Under the pieces are notes generated by a model. It saw nothing but the letters and a program-made list of their open reading frames with translations, was not told where the DNA came from and ran no database searches. From the NCBI RefSeq assembly GCF_024171945.1, contig NZ_JAMTCR010000004.1, forward strand, positions 744,001 through 808,000: DNA of 64,000 bases, in the 5' to 3' direction. The position numbers and the translations under genes were made by a program. Below, piece by piece: positions 34,944-46,044 of this stretch. The DNA is from Actinokineospora globicatena. Lineage in GTDB: Bacteria > Actinomycetota > Actinomycetes > Mycobacteriales > Pseudonocardiaceae. Within the stretch, counting starts at the first letter, position 1. Each line of letters opens with the position of its first letter.

Positions 34944-35407
34944 CGGCCCTCCAGGATCGCTCACCGCCCGCCCCGCGACTCTCCCACGCCCCGCCTCGGC
35001 GGCGTCTGGACCCCCGCTCCACCTGCCTCATCCTGGTGAAATCCGCCGCTTGGTCCTGTGCGTCGCGCGGGTTCGCCCAGGTCGCGTTGTCCACAAGGGG
35101 TCGAGTTGTCCACAGGTTTTGGCCGTCACCCTTTTGGGGAGAGGGGTCCCTGTAGACTGGGCCTGGGGACGCCCCCCGGGACAGGGTGGGGGCTGGGTTC
35201 GTGGGGGCGGCCTCCGGAACGGGTGGCGGAGCCGAGGTTGGGCGGGGCGAAGCCGCGGCTGGTGGACGCGGAGCCAGGGCTGGCGGCGCGGAACCGGGGG
35301 CGAGTGGGCGGAGCTGGGGGCCGAGTGGGCGGGGCTGCTGGGTGGCGAAAGCGGTGCCTGGGTGGGGCGAAGCCGGTGGGTCCGGCGCGGAGTCCACAGT
35401 GGAGTGA
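34944..35407. other. Intergenic region, G-skewed and repetitive
   Basis: About 460 bp lie between the ADP-ribosylglycohydrolase start and the J/NERD stop. The left part holds two TTGTCCACA boxes. Positions 35160-35400 are strongly G-rich on the plus strand with short repeats (GGGGCGAAGCC twice, CGAGTGGGCGG twice) and a TCCACAGTGGA palindrome at 35393-35403. Open frames across it are low-complexity Pro/Arg shadows and are not called. Confidence 0.4.
35087..35114 (+). repeat. Paired TTGTCCACA boxes, 19 bp apart
   Basis: TTGTCCACA occurs at 35087-35095 and 35106-35114 in direct orientation. This is the Streptomyces-type DnaA box, in a non-coding region. Confidence 0.45.
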
Positions 35408-36493
35408 TCAGGCGGCGGGTTCGCGGACTACTCGGGCGCGGACGGAGCGCAGGACGTGGTGGTCGACGGTGGCGCAGTCGGCGGCGAGCCAGGTGCCGAT
35501 GTCGTCGACGAAGGTGGGTGGGGTCATGGCGGAGACGCCGTTGCCGGGGGTGGGGTCGGTGGTGACGTCGCCGGTGCGGCTGGGGTAGAGGAGCAGGACG
35601 CCGCGGACCTCGACGCCGGGGAGGTGGTCGGTGAAGGCGGCGACGGCGTCGAACAGGTCGGTCGCGCCGCCGCGGAAGGGGTGGCCGTTGCGCCACAGGG
35701 AGCCGTCGTCGTCGACCTCGTAGTGGCCGGGGAGCCAGAGCTTCGACTCGACCAGCACCAGGCGGTGGCCGCACAGCACGGCGTGGTCCACGTCGGCGAA
35801 CACCGAGCCGGGTTGCGACAGGCCGTGGAACACCCGGGCCCCCGGCAGCCGGGCCAGGTAGTTCACCAGCAGGTCCGCCGTCAGCCGTTCACCGACCGGC
35901 TCCTCGTCCGCCTCGCCGAACACGGTGCGCTCGCCGAACTCCGCCTGCGCGGCCCGCTGCGCCCGCGTCGCCGCCAGGTACAGCCGCCCCAGCCGCACCG
36001 CGACGGCGATCGCCGCGGCGACCAAGGCCAGCCAGCACACCAGCAGCACCGGCGGCAGCCACCCCGGTAACAGCAGCGGGACCGCCAGCACGGCCCCGGT
36101 CAGCGCGATCCCCACCGCGGGCGCGTGCCCCGGGGTGCGGACGTAGCCGATGCGGGGCTGGTGCTTGGTCAGGTGCCACCACGGCAGCGACGAGGGCGGC
36201 ACGTCGCACGCGGCGGGCACGAACGCCGGTTCGTCGCGGTACATCCGCCGCCGCTGCCGGGGTGCCGGGGTCGGGGCGGCGGCGGGGGCCGCGACCACGC
36301 CCCGGTCGTACTCGGCGCGGCTGCGCGGGTCCGACAGCGTCTCGTAGGCCGACTTCAGCAGCCGGAACGTGCCCGCCGTCCCGCCCGCGTCGGGGTGCAT
36401 GACCTTCGCCAGGGCGCGGAACGCGGTCTTGACCTCACCGGCCGAGGCGTCCCTGCGGATGCCGAGCAGCTCGTAGTAGTCGACGTCGTCCAG
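35408..36493 (-). CDS. J-domain, membrane, NERD-like nuclease fusion (probable CTG start)
   Basis: 361-residue fusion. The J domain (about 1-60) has DYYELLGIRRDAS, the HPD motif in VMHPDAGG and YETLSDPRSRAEYD. Two membrane helices follow near the middle (GIALTGAVLAVPLLLPGWLP, VLLVCWLALVAAAIAVAV). The C-terminal NERD-like domain has FADVDHAVLCGHRLVLVESK (Asp and Glu-x-Lys of the nuclease fold). No ATG, GTG or TTG lies in frame before the HPD motif. An intact J domain requires CTG 36493, eight bases behind GGAGGAGG. A GTG seven bases upstream (36500) is out of frame, so a sequencing indel is the alternative. Confidence 0.65.
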   Translation of the reverse strand: MDDVDYYELLGIRRDASAGEVKTAFRALAKVMHPDAGGTAGTFRLLKSAYETLSDPRSRAEYDRGVVAAPAAAPTPAPRQRRRMYRDEPAFVPAACDVPPSSLPWWHLTKHQPRIGYVRTPGHAPAVGIALTGAVLAVPLLLPGWLPPVLLVCWLALVAAAIAVAVRLGRLYLAATRAQRAAQAEFGERTVFGEADEEPVGERLTADLLVNYLARLPGARVFHGLSQPGSVFADVDHAVLCGHRLVLVESKLWLPGHYEVDDDGSLWRNGHPFRGGATDLFDAVAAFTDHLPGVEVRGVLLLYPSRTGDVTTDPTPGNGVSAMTPPTFVDDIGTWLAADCATVDHHVLRSVRARVVREPAA

Positions 36494-36541
36494 CGTGCAC
36501 CCCTCCTCCGGTGGCCGGACAACGGTAGCGGACGCTCAAGA

Positions 36542-37687
36542 TCAACTTCCGAGGAGCACCTCGGCCACCGCGCCGAGCGTGGTCCAGTCGGCGCTGCCGT
36601 CGGCGAACAGGTCGCCCACCCGCCAGACCACCGGGTAGGTGACCTCCGTGCCGTCGGCCACCGGCGGCGCGCCGCGCAGCCCGGCCATCTCCGCCTCGGT
36701 CAGCCGCACCGAGAACACCGCCTGCCGGTGCGTGCTCATCGTCGCGCCCAGCTGCCGCGAGGTGTGCGCCACCAACCGCTCGGCGGCCACCACCAGCCCG
36801 GTCTCCTCGCCGAACTCCAGCGCGGCCAGCGCCACCGGCTCGATCACCGCCTGGTGCGACCCGCCGGGCAGCTCCAGGACGAACCCGTCCGCCGTGCGCG
36901 CCGACGGCCGGAACTCGCGCACCAGCACCACCTCGGTTTCGTGCGGCGTGCGCCCCGGCAGGTACGCCACCACCGAGGCCAGGTCCGGCCGCGACAGCAC
37001 GACCTCGCCGGACTTGACCCGGTCCTCGGCCGCCACCCACATCGATACCCGCAACGCCCAGAACACCACCGGCCCGGACCCGGGGAACACCCAGACCTGC
37101 GCCGCGTCGACGACCTCGTTGCCCGACCGCTCGACCGTGGTCCGCCACCGCCGGAACGCCTCGGTCCGCCACACCCGCAGCGGCACGAACCGCAAACCGC
37201 CCTCGCGGTCGACGCCACCCGCGAGTTCCGCCAACGCGAGATCGATGGTGTCGGCCAACGTGTCCGCGGTGGGGATGCCGTTGTCCTTCGCGTACGCGCG
37301 TTGGTAGCGCACGCTCTCCGCTTCGGGTGGCGTGCCGAGCACCACCCGGCCGCTGTCCTTCCACCGCCCGAACTCGTCGTTCGTGGTCAACGCGGGCATC
37401 CCCGGACCGCGCGGGATCCAGAACAGCACCACGTCGCACCGGTCGCCCCAGCGCAGCTCCCAGGTGCGCTGGTGGGTGTAGTCCGGCCACACCCCGTCGG
37501 CCGGTTCCGGCACGAACACCACCAGCGTGCCAGGACCGGTCCACCCGGCGGTGATCGCCGCGACGGCCCCGGGCCGCCACGACGGCACCTCGGCCGAGCG
37601 CGGGGTCGGCCCCGCCAGGAACACGCTCGCCGACCACTGCGCGGGCGGGTCGTCGCCCGCGCACACCACAACAACCCGTTCCGTCAT
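36542..37687 (-). CDS. Nucleoside 2-deoxyribosyltransferase-like domain fused to Nudix domain
   Basis: 381-residue protein. The N-terminal part (SASVFLAGPTPRS, then WELRWGDRCDVVLFWIPRG, MPALTTNDEFGRW) fits the nucleoside 2-deoxyribosyltransferase-like fold. The C-terminal part is a Nudix domain with VREFRP upstream and box ELPGGSHQAVIEPVALAALE followed by FGEETGL. The invariant Arg of the box is Leu, but the metal-binding Glu pair remains. Many Nudix relatives hydrolyse ADP-ribose or nucleoside diphosphate derivatives; the substrate here is unknown. ATG 37687 is chosen; the frame extends to 37723. The gene is in line with, and 48 bp before, the J/NERD gene. Confidence 0.7.
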   Translation of the reverse strand: MTERVVVVCAGDDPPAQWSASVFLAGPTPRSAEVPSWRPGAVAAITAGWTGPGTLVVFVPEPADGVWPDYTHQRTWELRWGDRCDVVLFWIPRGPGMPALTTNDEFGRWKDSGRVVLGTPPEAESVRYQRAYAKDNGIPTADTLADTIDLALAELAGGVDREGGLRFVPLRVWRTEAFRRWRTTVERSGNEVVDAAQVWVFPGSGPVVFWALRVSMWVAAEDRVKSGEVVLSRPDLASVVAYLPGRTPHETEVVLVREFRPSARTADGFVLELPGGSHQAVIEPVALAALEFGEETGLVVAAERLVAHTSRQLGATMSTHRQAVFSVRLTEAEMAGLRGAPPVADGTEVTYPVVWRVGDLFADGSADWTTLGAVAEVLLGS

Positions 37688-37742
37688 ACCCCTGCTCACG
37701 TTCCCCACCCCGCACGCGTTCACCTCGAACGCGGGGCCGAAC

Positions 37743-38794
37743 CTAGCTGGTGATGTCCTTGGTCCGGAACCGGCGCGCGGCCAGCAGGCCGAACACCGCG
37801 GCGAAGGTCACCGCCGAGAACGCGCCCTTGCTCATGTTGGACCAGTCGATGTCGGTCGAGATCAGGTCCGACCAGGCGAACGCGAAGTGCGTCGGGAGGA
37901 AGTCGCGGATGCCCTCCAGCGCGGTGATCTGGTCCAGGATCTGCGACAGGATCGACACCAGCACGGCGCCACCCACAGCGCCGAGCGGGGCGTCGGTCAC
38001 CACCGACAGCAGCAGCGCCAGCGCCGCCACCCACAGCAGGTTCACCGCGATGTAGGCGACCGCGAACACCATCGCCAGCAGCGAGTCGGAGAACGCGATC
38101 GCGTCGCCGGTGGGGCTCACCGCCTCACCCGCGCCGTAGAAGATCACCCCGACCAGCAGCGCCACCGCGGGCAGCAGCACCAGCGCGAACAGCGACAGCA
38201 GCCCGGAGGTGACGGCCTTCTGCCGCAGCAGCCGACCGCGCGGGATCGGCATCGCCAGCAGGTACTTCAGGCTCGACCAGGACGCCTCGGAGGCCACCGT
38301 GTCGCCGAAGAACAGCGCCACGATCATCGGCAGCAGGAAGCTCCCGGCCGCGAACAGCACGAACACCACGAAGTTCGGCGCGCTCGCGGTGGCCAGGTCG
38401 ACGAACCCGCCGGAGCGGCGCGCGTTGCCGCTGGTGCCGAACTCGAAGGCCGCCCACAGGATGAACGGCAGCAGCACCAGGAACCCGAGCAGCATCTGCG
38501 TGCGGCGCCGCCGCAACTGCCTGGCCAGCTCCACCCGCAGCGGCAGCGTCCGCCCCTGCCGGAACCCGGTGACCGCGCCGTCGGGGCCGAACCCGACGTG
38601 CTCGTGCGACGCCGCGTCGACCATCTCCTCGATGGCGGCCGGGTCGGTGTGCACGGTGCTCACGTTCTCCGCCGCGACCACCCCCGCTCCGGTGACGGCT
38701 GCCGATCCGGTGACCGCTGCCGATCCGGTTGCCTTAACGCCGCGGTCCCTCACGCTCGGTGCCCGGGTCTCGTCCGGCCTGTGCCCGTTGTCGT

Positions 38795-38798
<4 letters not shown>
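37743..38798 (-). CDS. ABC-2 type transporter permease
   Basis: 351-residue integral membrane protein. The soluble N-terminal region (to about 95) contains a short duplication, GSAAVTGSAAVTG. Six hydrophobic helices follow, including MLLGFLVLLPFILWAAFEF, MIVALFFGDTVASE and a C-terminal AVFGLLAARRFRTKDIT, as in ABC-2 permeases. GTG 38798 overlaps the stop of the upstream hydrolase/ATPase gene by four bases, so it is the permease for that fused ATPase. The substrate is unknown. Confidence 0.85.
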
Positions 38799-41659
<2,861 letters not shown>

Positions 41660-41895
41660 GCACCGAACTTATTGGACTCTTCCTGAGAGTGCTCCCAGGC
41701 CGTCCCGGCGCCCACCTCCGGGTGACATCGGCCCCCCGGGGTATCGGGTTCGGCCAGGTCACGGCAGGCTGCGCGGGGGCCCGCCCGCCTCGGCGGACGG
41801 CGTCCGGAGTGGTTGTGACCAATCCGACCGGACCGGGGACCTGCCCCGACTGGTGCGCGGCGCTCCGACAGGGAAGAATCGGACACCGAATGTGT

Positions 41896-42020
41896 CGGAG
41901 GGGAGTATTCCTTCGCACCGGTGTCGTCAGCACGGACCACGCGTCCCGGGACCGGTGGCCAGGGCCTAGCCCCGGCGGAAGAGACCTCCGGTTGTCGGCG
42001 CGCGCCCGTACACCGGAGGT
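41896..42020 (+). ncRNA. yybP-ykoY manganese riboswitch controlling terC
   Basis: The family core is visible: GGGGAGTA (41900-41907), GTCGTCAG (41923-41930) and GAGACCTCCG (41981-41990). P1 pairs CGGAGG (41896-41901) with CCTCCG (41985-41990). The 3' P1 strand ACCTCCGG (41984-41991) is also perfectly complementary to CCGGAGGT (42013-42020), the terC ribosome-binding site. Ligand-bound P1 would therefore free the SD, giving a translational ON switch. yybP-ykoY RNAs bind Mn2+ and commonly control TerC-family exporters. Confidence 0.8.
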
Positions 42021-42028
42021 TTGATTTC

Positions 42029-43096
42029 ATGGTCGTCCCCACCTGGGCTTGGTTCGCCACGATCGGCGGGCTGCTCGCGCTGCTCGCGATCGACCTGTTC
42101 ATCGTCGACCGCAAGCCGCACGAGGTCACCGTCGGCGAGGCCGGGCGGTGGGTGGCCTTCTACATCGGCTGCGCGGTCGCCTTCGGCGGCGCGATCTGGG
42201 CGTTCTCCGGCGGCACCTACGCCGGTGAGTTCTTCGCCGGCTACATCACCGAGTACTCGCTGTCGGTGGACAACCTGTTCATCTTCTTGATCATCATGTC
42301 CGCGTTCTCGGTGCCCAGGATCCACCAGCACAAGGTGCTGCTGATCGGCATCGTGCTGGCGCTGGTCATGCGCGGTGCGTTCATCGCCGTCGGCGCGGTC
42401 GCGATCGCCAAGTTCAGCTGGGTCTTCTACCTCTTCGGCGCCTTCCTCATCTACACCGCGTGGAACCTGTCGCGGCAGGGGCTCGGCGAGGACGAGGAAT
42501 ACGAGGAGAACGCCCTCACCAAGATCGCCCGCAAGATCTTCCCGGTGACCGACACCTACCACGGCGCCAACTCGTTCGTCCGCATCGACGGCAAGCGCTT
42601 CGTCACCCCGATGTTCATCGTGATGATCGCCATCGGCACCGCCGACCTGCTGTTCGCTGTGGACTCCATCCCGGCGATCTTCGGCCTGACCAAGGAACCA
42701 TTCCTGGTCTTCACCGCCAACGCGTTCGCGCTCATGGGTCTGCGCCAGCTCTACTTCCTGCTCGGCGGCCTGCTCAAGAAGCTGGTGTACCTGTCGATCG
42801 GGCTGGCGGTCATCCTGGCCTTCATCGGCGTGAAACTGGTGCTCGAGGCCCTGCACACCAACTCGCTGCCGTTCCTCAACGACGGCCAGCCGCTGCCGGT
42901 GCCGGTGCCCAACATCGTCGTCTCGCTCGCCGTCATCGTCGGCGTGCTGGCCATCACCACGGTCGCCAGCCTGCTCAAGTCCAAGCGGGACGAAGCGCGG
43001 GGGATCACCGCCACCACCGCCGAATCCACGGTGCTGGAAACCCCAGCCGGAGAATCCCCCACCGAAACGGGTGAACCGGTCGACCACCGGCGCTGA
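42029..43096 (+). CDS. TerC-family membrane protein (probable Mn2+/metal exporter)
   Basis: 355-residue integral membrane protein with about nine helices, including TEYSLSVDNLFIFLIIMSAF and TADLLFAVDSIPAIFGLTKE, the two paired Asp-containing hallmarks of TerC/Alx proteins. Relatives export manganese or support metallation of secreted proteins. The C-terminal 45 residues are a charged Thr/Glu-rich tail. ATG 42029 follows GGAGGT by nine bases, and this SD lies inside the riboswitch expression platform, so translation should rise with manganese. A terminator follows at 43154. Confidence 0.9.
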   Translation: MVVPTWAWFATIGGLLALLAIDLFIVDRKPHEVTVGEAGRWVAFYIGCAVAFGGAIWAFSGGTYAGEFFAGYITEYSLSVDNLFIFLIIMSAFSVPRIHQHKVLLIGIVLALVMRGAFIAVGAVAIAKFSWVFYLFGAFLIYTAWNLSRQGLGEDEEYEENALTKIARKIFPVTDTYHGANSFVRIDGKRFVTPMFIVMIAIGTADLLFAVDSIPAIFGLTKEPFLVFTANAFALMGLRQLYFLLGGLLKKLVYLSIGLAVILAFIGVKLVLEALHTNSLPFLNDGQPLPVPVPNIVVSLAVIVGVLAITTVASLLKSKRDEARGITATTAESTVLETPAGESPTETGEPVDHRR

Positions 43097-43153
43097 ACCA
43101 ATCCCCGGCGGCGGCCGCGCAAGCGCACCGCCACCGGGGCAGGCGAAGGCCGA

Positions 43154-43188
43154 AAAAGCGGACGTGCGAACCATGCACGTCCGCTTTT
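43154..43188. terminator. Bidirectional terminator after terC
   Basis: Perfect 14-bp inverted repeat AAAAGCGGACGTGC / GCACGTCCGCTTTT with a 7-base loop. It has an A tract on the left and a T tract on the right, so it is a good intrinsic terminator in both directions. Confidence 0.9.
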
Positions 43189-43252
43189 CTGTGGACGAGT
43201 GGGAATAATCGAGGGGTCCTGGGTTTAACGTGAACTCGGGTACGGTCGTCGC

Positions 43253-45226
43253 GTGCGTCCAGAGGACATCGAACTGGTGGCGGCGCCCGGTGCGCCCGCC
43301 CTCCGCGGGGACCTGCTGCTGGTCGGTCTCGCCGCCCCCGATCTGCCGACCAACTCCTACGCCGGTGGTCTCTACCGGGTGGGACTCGCGGGCGGCGAGG
43401 TGCGGGAGTTCACCAGGGGACACCGCGATTCCGCGCCCGAGATCTCCCCGGACGGCACCCAGGTGGCGTTCCTGCGGTCCGCGAAAGCGGGCGAACCGCC
43501 CCAACTGCACGTGATCCCGGTCGACGGCGGTGAGGCCCGGCGGCTCACCGACCTGCCGCTGGGCGCGGGCACCCCGGTGTGGGCGCCGGACTCGCGGCGG
43601 ATCGCTTTTGTGGCACGGGTTCCCGACGCCGGTCGCTACGGTGTGCCGAACGCGGACGGCACTGCTCCGGACGCCGCAGCCGAGGCACCCCGGGTGATCA
43701 CCCGTCTGGAGTACCGGTTCGACGACATCGGGTTCCAGCACGACCGTCCACCGCAGCTGTTCGTGGTCGACACCGACCAGGTGACCGGTGTGGACGGTGC
43801 GGGATCCCGCAATACGGCGAATTCGGCGCCGCGCCAACTGACCGAGGGGCTCGCCACCCCGTGCCACGCCGTGTGGACCCTCGAGGGCGACCACATCCTG
43901 GTGCGCGCGCAGCGCGACTGGGGTGTGGCGGAAACGCTGAACACCGACATCTACGCGGTGCCCGCCGACGGTGGTGACCCGGTCCTGGTCGCCCGCAGCG
44001 CGGGGACCGCCGAGCACCCCGCCCCGCTCGGCGACGGCACGATCGCCTTCCTCGGCGACGAATTCCCCGATACCCGTTGCACCGCGCGCAACCTGGGGTT
44101 GTGGACCGTCCCACTTGTGCTCGACGGTGAGCCCGCTGAGCCGCGCAGGCTCACCGACGCCGAGACCGTCGACGCCGAGATCACCGCAGGGCGACCGGTG
44201 CGGACCGAGGCTGGCGTGCTCATCGCGGTGCGCAACCGGGGCGCGGTCGAGCTGCGCCGGGTGCCGCTCGACGCGGACCGGGCCACTTTGGCCGAACTGG
44301 CCCTGGTGGCCGGGGACCAGGCCGCCGTCAAGGGCTTCGCGGCCAGCGGCGACCGGATCGTCTGCACCCTGTCCACTTGGGACACCCCGGGCGAGGTGGT
44401 GCTGGTCGAGGACGAGACCACCACCAGGCTCACCGACTTCTCCGCCCCGCTGCGCGCCCGCGGCCTGCGCCAACCGCTCGAGGTCAAGGGGGTCGCGCCG
44501 GACGGGTACGCCACGCACGGCTGGCTGCTGCTGCCCGAGGGCGACGGCCCGCACCCGGTGCTGCTGTCGGTGCACGGCGGCCCGTTCATGTACTACGGCT
44601 GGGGTTTCTTCGACGAGGCCCAGGTGTACGCCGCCGCCGGGTACGCCGTCGTGCTGCCCAACCCGCGCGGTTCGGCGGGCTACGGCGAGGCGCACGGTCG
44701 GGCCATCATCGGCGCCCTGGGCACGGTCGATGTCGATGACGTGCTCTCGGTGCTCGACGCCGCCCTGGAGCGCCCTGAGCTCGACTCGGCCAACGTCGGC
44801 GTCATGGGCGGGTCGTACGGCGGCTGGATGACCGGCTGGCTGGCCAGCCACCACGGACATCGCTTCCGCGCCGCGTGGAGCGAGCGCGCGGTGAACGCCT
44901 GGGACTCGTTCCTGGGCACCTCCGACATCGGCTGGTGGTTCGCCGAGGCCTACTGCGGCACCGATCCCGCCGACCACCTGGCGATGAGCCCGCTGACGCA
45001 CGCGCACCGCATCACCATCCCGTTCGCCGTCGTCCACTCCGAACACGACTGGCGCTGCCCGGTCGAGCAGGCGCAGCGGATGTACGTCGCGCTGCACCGC
45101 AACGGGGTGGAGACCGAGCTGATCCTGTTCCCCGGGGAGGGTCACGAGCTGACTCGCTCCGGCAAGCCCCGCCACCGCGAGCAACGTTTCCGCGAGGTAT
45201 TGCGGTGGTGGTCACGGCACCTGTGA
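43253..45226 (+). CDS. S9 family dipeptidyl/acylaminoacyl peptidase
   Basis: 657-residue serine peptidase without signal peptide. The N-terminal beta-propeller blades include ISPDGTQVAFLRS and WAPDSRRIAFVAR. The C-terminal hydrolase domain has VMGGSYGGWMTGW (Ser nucleophile), an Asp in HSEHDWRCP and a His in FPGEGHELTR. LSVHGGPFMYYGWG is the oxyanion-region strand. TACGGT (43241-43246) ends six bases before GTG 43253 with no SD, so the mRNA is probably leaderless. It differs in sequence from the S9 enzyme at 7139. A long hairpin follows at 45265. Confidence 0.9.
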   Translation: MRPEDIELVAAPGAPALRGDLLLVGLAAPDLPTNSYAGGLYRVGLAGGEVREFTRGHRDSAPEISPDGTQVAFLRSAKAGEPPQLHVIPVDGGEARRLTDLPLGAGTPVWAPDSRRIAFVARVPDAGRYGVPNADGTAPDAAAEAPRVITRLEYRFDDIGFQHDRPPQLFVVDTDQVTGVDGAGSRNTANSAPRQLTEGLATPCHAVWTLEGDHILVRAQRDWGVAETLNTDIYAVPADGGDPVLVARSAGTAEHPAPLGDGTIAFLGDEFPDTRCTARNLGLWTVPLVLDGEPAEPRRLTDAETVDAEITAGRPVRTEAGVLIAVRNRGAVELRRVPLDADRATLAELALVAGDQAAVKGFAASGDRIVCTLSTWDTPGEVVLVEDETTTRLTDFSAPLRARGLRQPLEVKGVAPDGYATHGWLLLPEGDGPHPVLLSVHGGPFMYYGWGFFDEAQVYAAAGYAVVLPNPRGSAGYGEAHGRAIIGALGTVDVDDVLSVLDAALERPELDSANVGVMGGSYGGWMTGWLASHHGHRFRAAWSERAVNAWDSFLGTSDIGWWFAEAYCGTDPADHLAMSPLTHAHRITIPFAVVHSEHDWRCPVEQAQRMYVALHRNGVETELILFPGEGHELTRSGKPRHREQRFREVLRWWSRHL

Positions 45227-45264
45227 TCAGGTGCGGCCCGGGGACGGCGTAGGACCCCAGGGCC

Positions 45265-45308
45265 GTTCACAGCCGGTGGGCGAGGGCGTTCGCCCACCGG
45301 CTGTGAAC
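45265..45308. terminator. Long perfect hairpin, actinomycete-type terminator
   Basis: 19-bp perfect inverted repeat (45265-45283 with 45290-45308; arm starts GTTCACAGCCGGTGGGC) with a 6-base loop and no T tract. It sits between convergent S9 peptidase and RES genes. Confidence 0.75.
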
Positions 45309-45367
45309 CGTGTGCGTGCCGGTGGCCGATATTCGCCGAATAGGAACCGCGGTCCCTTGTCGCGGAT

Positions 45368-46021
45368 TCACAGCAACGTGTAGTTCAATTCCTCGCAGAC
45401 CCGGGCGAGCGGAAGATCGAGCCCCGGGTAGTCCAGTGGCAGCAGGACGTCCGGGGTTCGCGGTAACGCGCCACTGCCCGGCGGGTCCCACAAGCAGACC
45501 GCCGGTTCGCCGCTGTCCATCGAGGACCGGTACCAGACGCCGTCGAGGTCGGGGTGCGCCTGGCGGATCGCCCGCGCCCACGCCTGGGTCACCGACTTGC
45601 TGCCGGTGCTCAGTTCCTGCGAGGCGCCCGCGCGCGTCGGCCACAGCCCGCACAGGTCGAGCAGCCGCAGCGTCCGGCGCGGCCGGAACACCACCATGTG
45701 CGGCTTGCGGGTGGTCCGGTCCACCACGGAGGTCTGCTGGTACACCTCGGCGATGCTGGTGCGCACGCTCAGTCCGAAGTAGAGCACGCCGTGCCCAGGC
45801 GCGGTCGCCGGGCCGCCCTCGGGACCCAGCGGCTGCGGGTCGAAGCGGGCGTGCGGCAGCGGACCGGTGTAGCGGAAGGAGTTCCACCGCTGCCGGTGGG
45901 CACCGGCGGCGGCGAAGACCCGCACCAGGTGCGTGCCGCTGTGCAGCGCCACCACGTCCTCGTCGACGCGCAGCAGCGTGCGCAGGTCGGCTGGGGCGGG
46001 CGGCTGGGGGAGCCGGGACAT
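45368..46021 (-). CDS. RES-domain protein, probable NAD+-degrading toxin
   Basis: 217-residue RES-family protein. The named residues are visible: Arg34 in HLVRVF, Tyr81 and Glu92 in GVLYFGLSVRTSIAEVY, and Ser166/167 in WYRSSMDSGEP. RHRxNxF-type and GPLPHARFDP segments are also typical. RES toxins such as mycobacterial MbcT destroy NAD+, and are held in check by a cognate HTH/Xre-type antitoxin. The upstream gene, 23 bp away and in the same direction, is the expected antitoxin. Some RES proteins serve other roles, so toxicity is inferred. Confidence 0.75.
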   Translation of the reverse strand: MSRLPQPPAPADLRTLLRVDEDVVALHSGTHLVRVFAAAGAHRQRWNSFRYTGPLPHARFDPQPLGPEGGPATAPGHGVLYFGLSVRTSIAEVYQQTSVVDRTTRKPHMVVFRPRRTLRLLDLCGLWPTRAGASQELSTGSKSVTQAWARAIRQAHPDLDGVWYRSSMDSGEPAVCLWDPPGSGALPRTPDVLLPLDYPGLDLPLARVCEELNYTLL

Positions 46022-46044
46022 CTCGGTTCGTCGGCCTCGTCAGC

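Noticed and set aside
34798-35397. Pro-rich minus-strand frame upstream of the ADP-ribosylglycohydrolase
   Set aside because: Low-complexity translation of a G-skewed repeat region, no SD, overlapping the real gene start in another frame.
41966-45184. Minus-strand open frame of over 1000 codons opposite terC and the S9 peptidase
   Set aside because: His/Arg/Gln-rich translation typical of antisense to GC-rich genes; plus-strand genes have clear families, a riboswitch and terminators.
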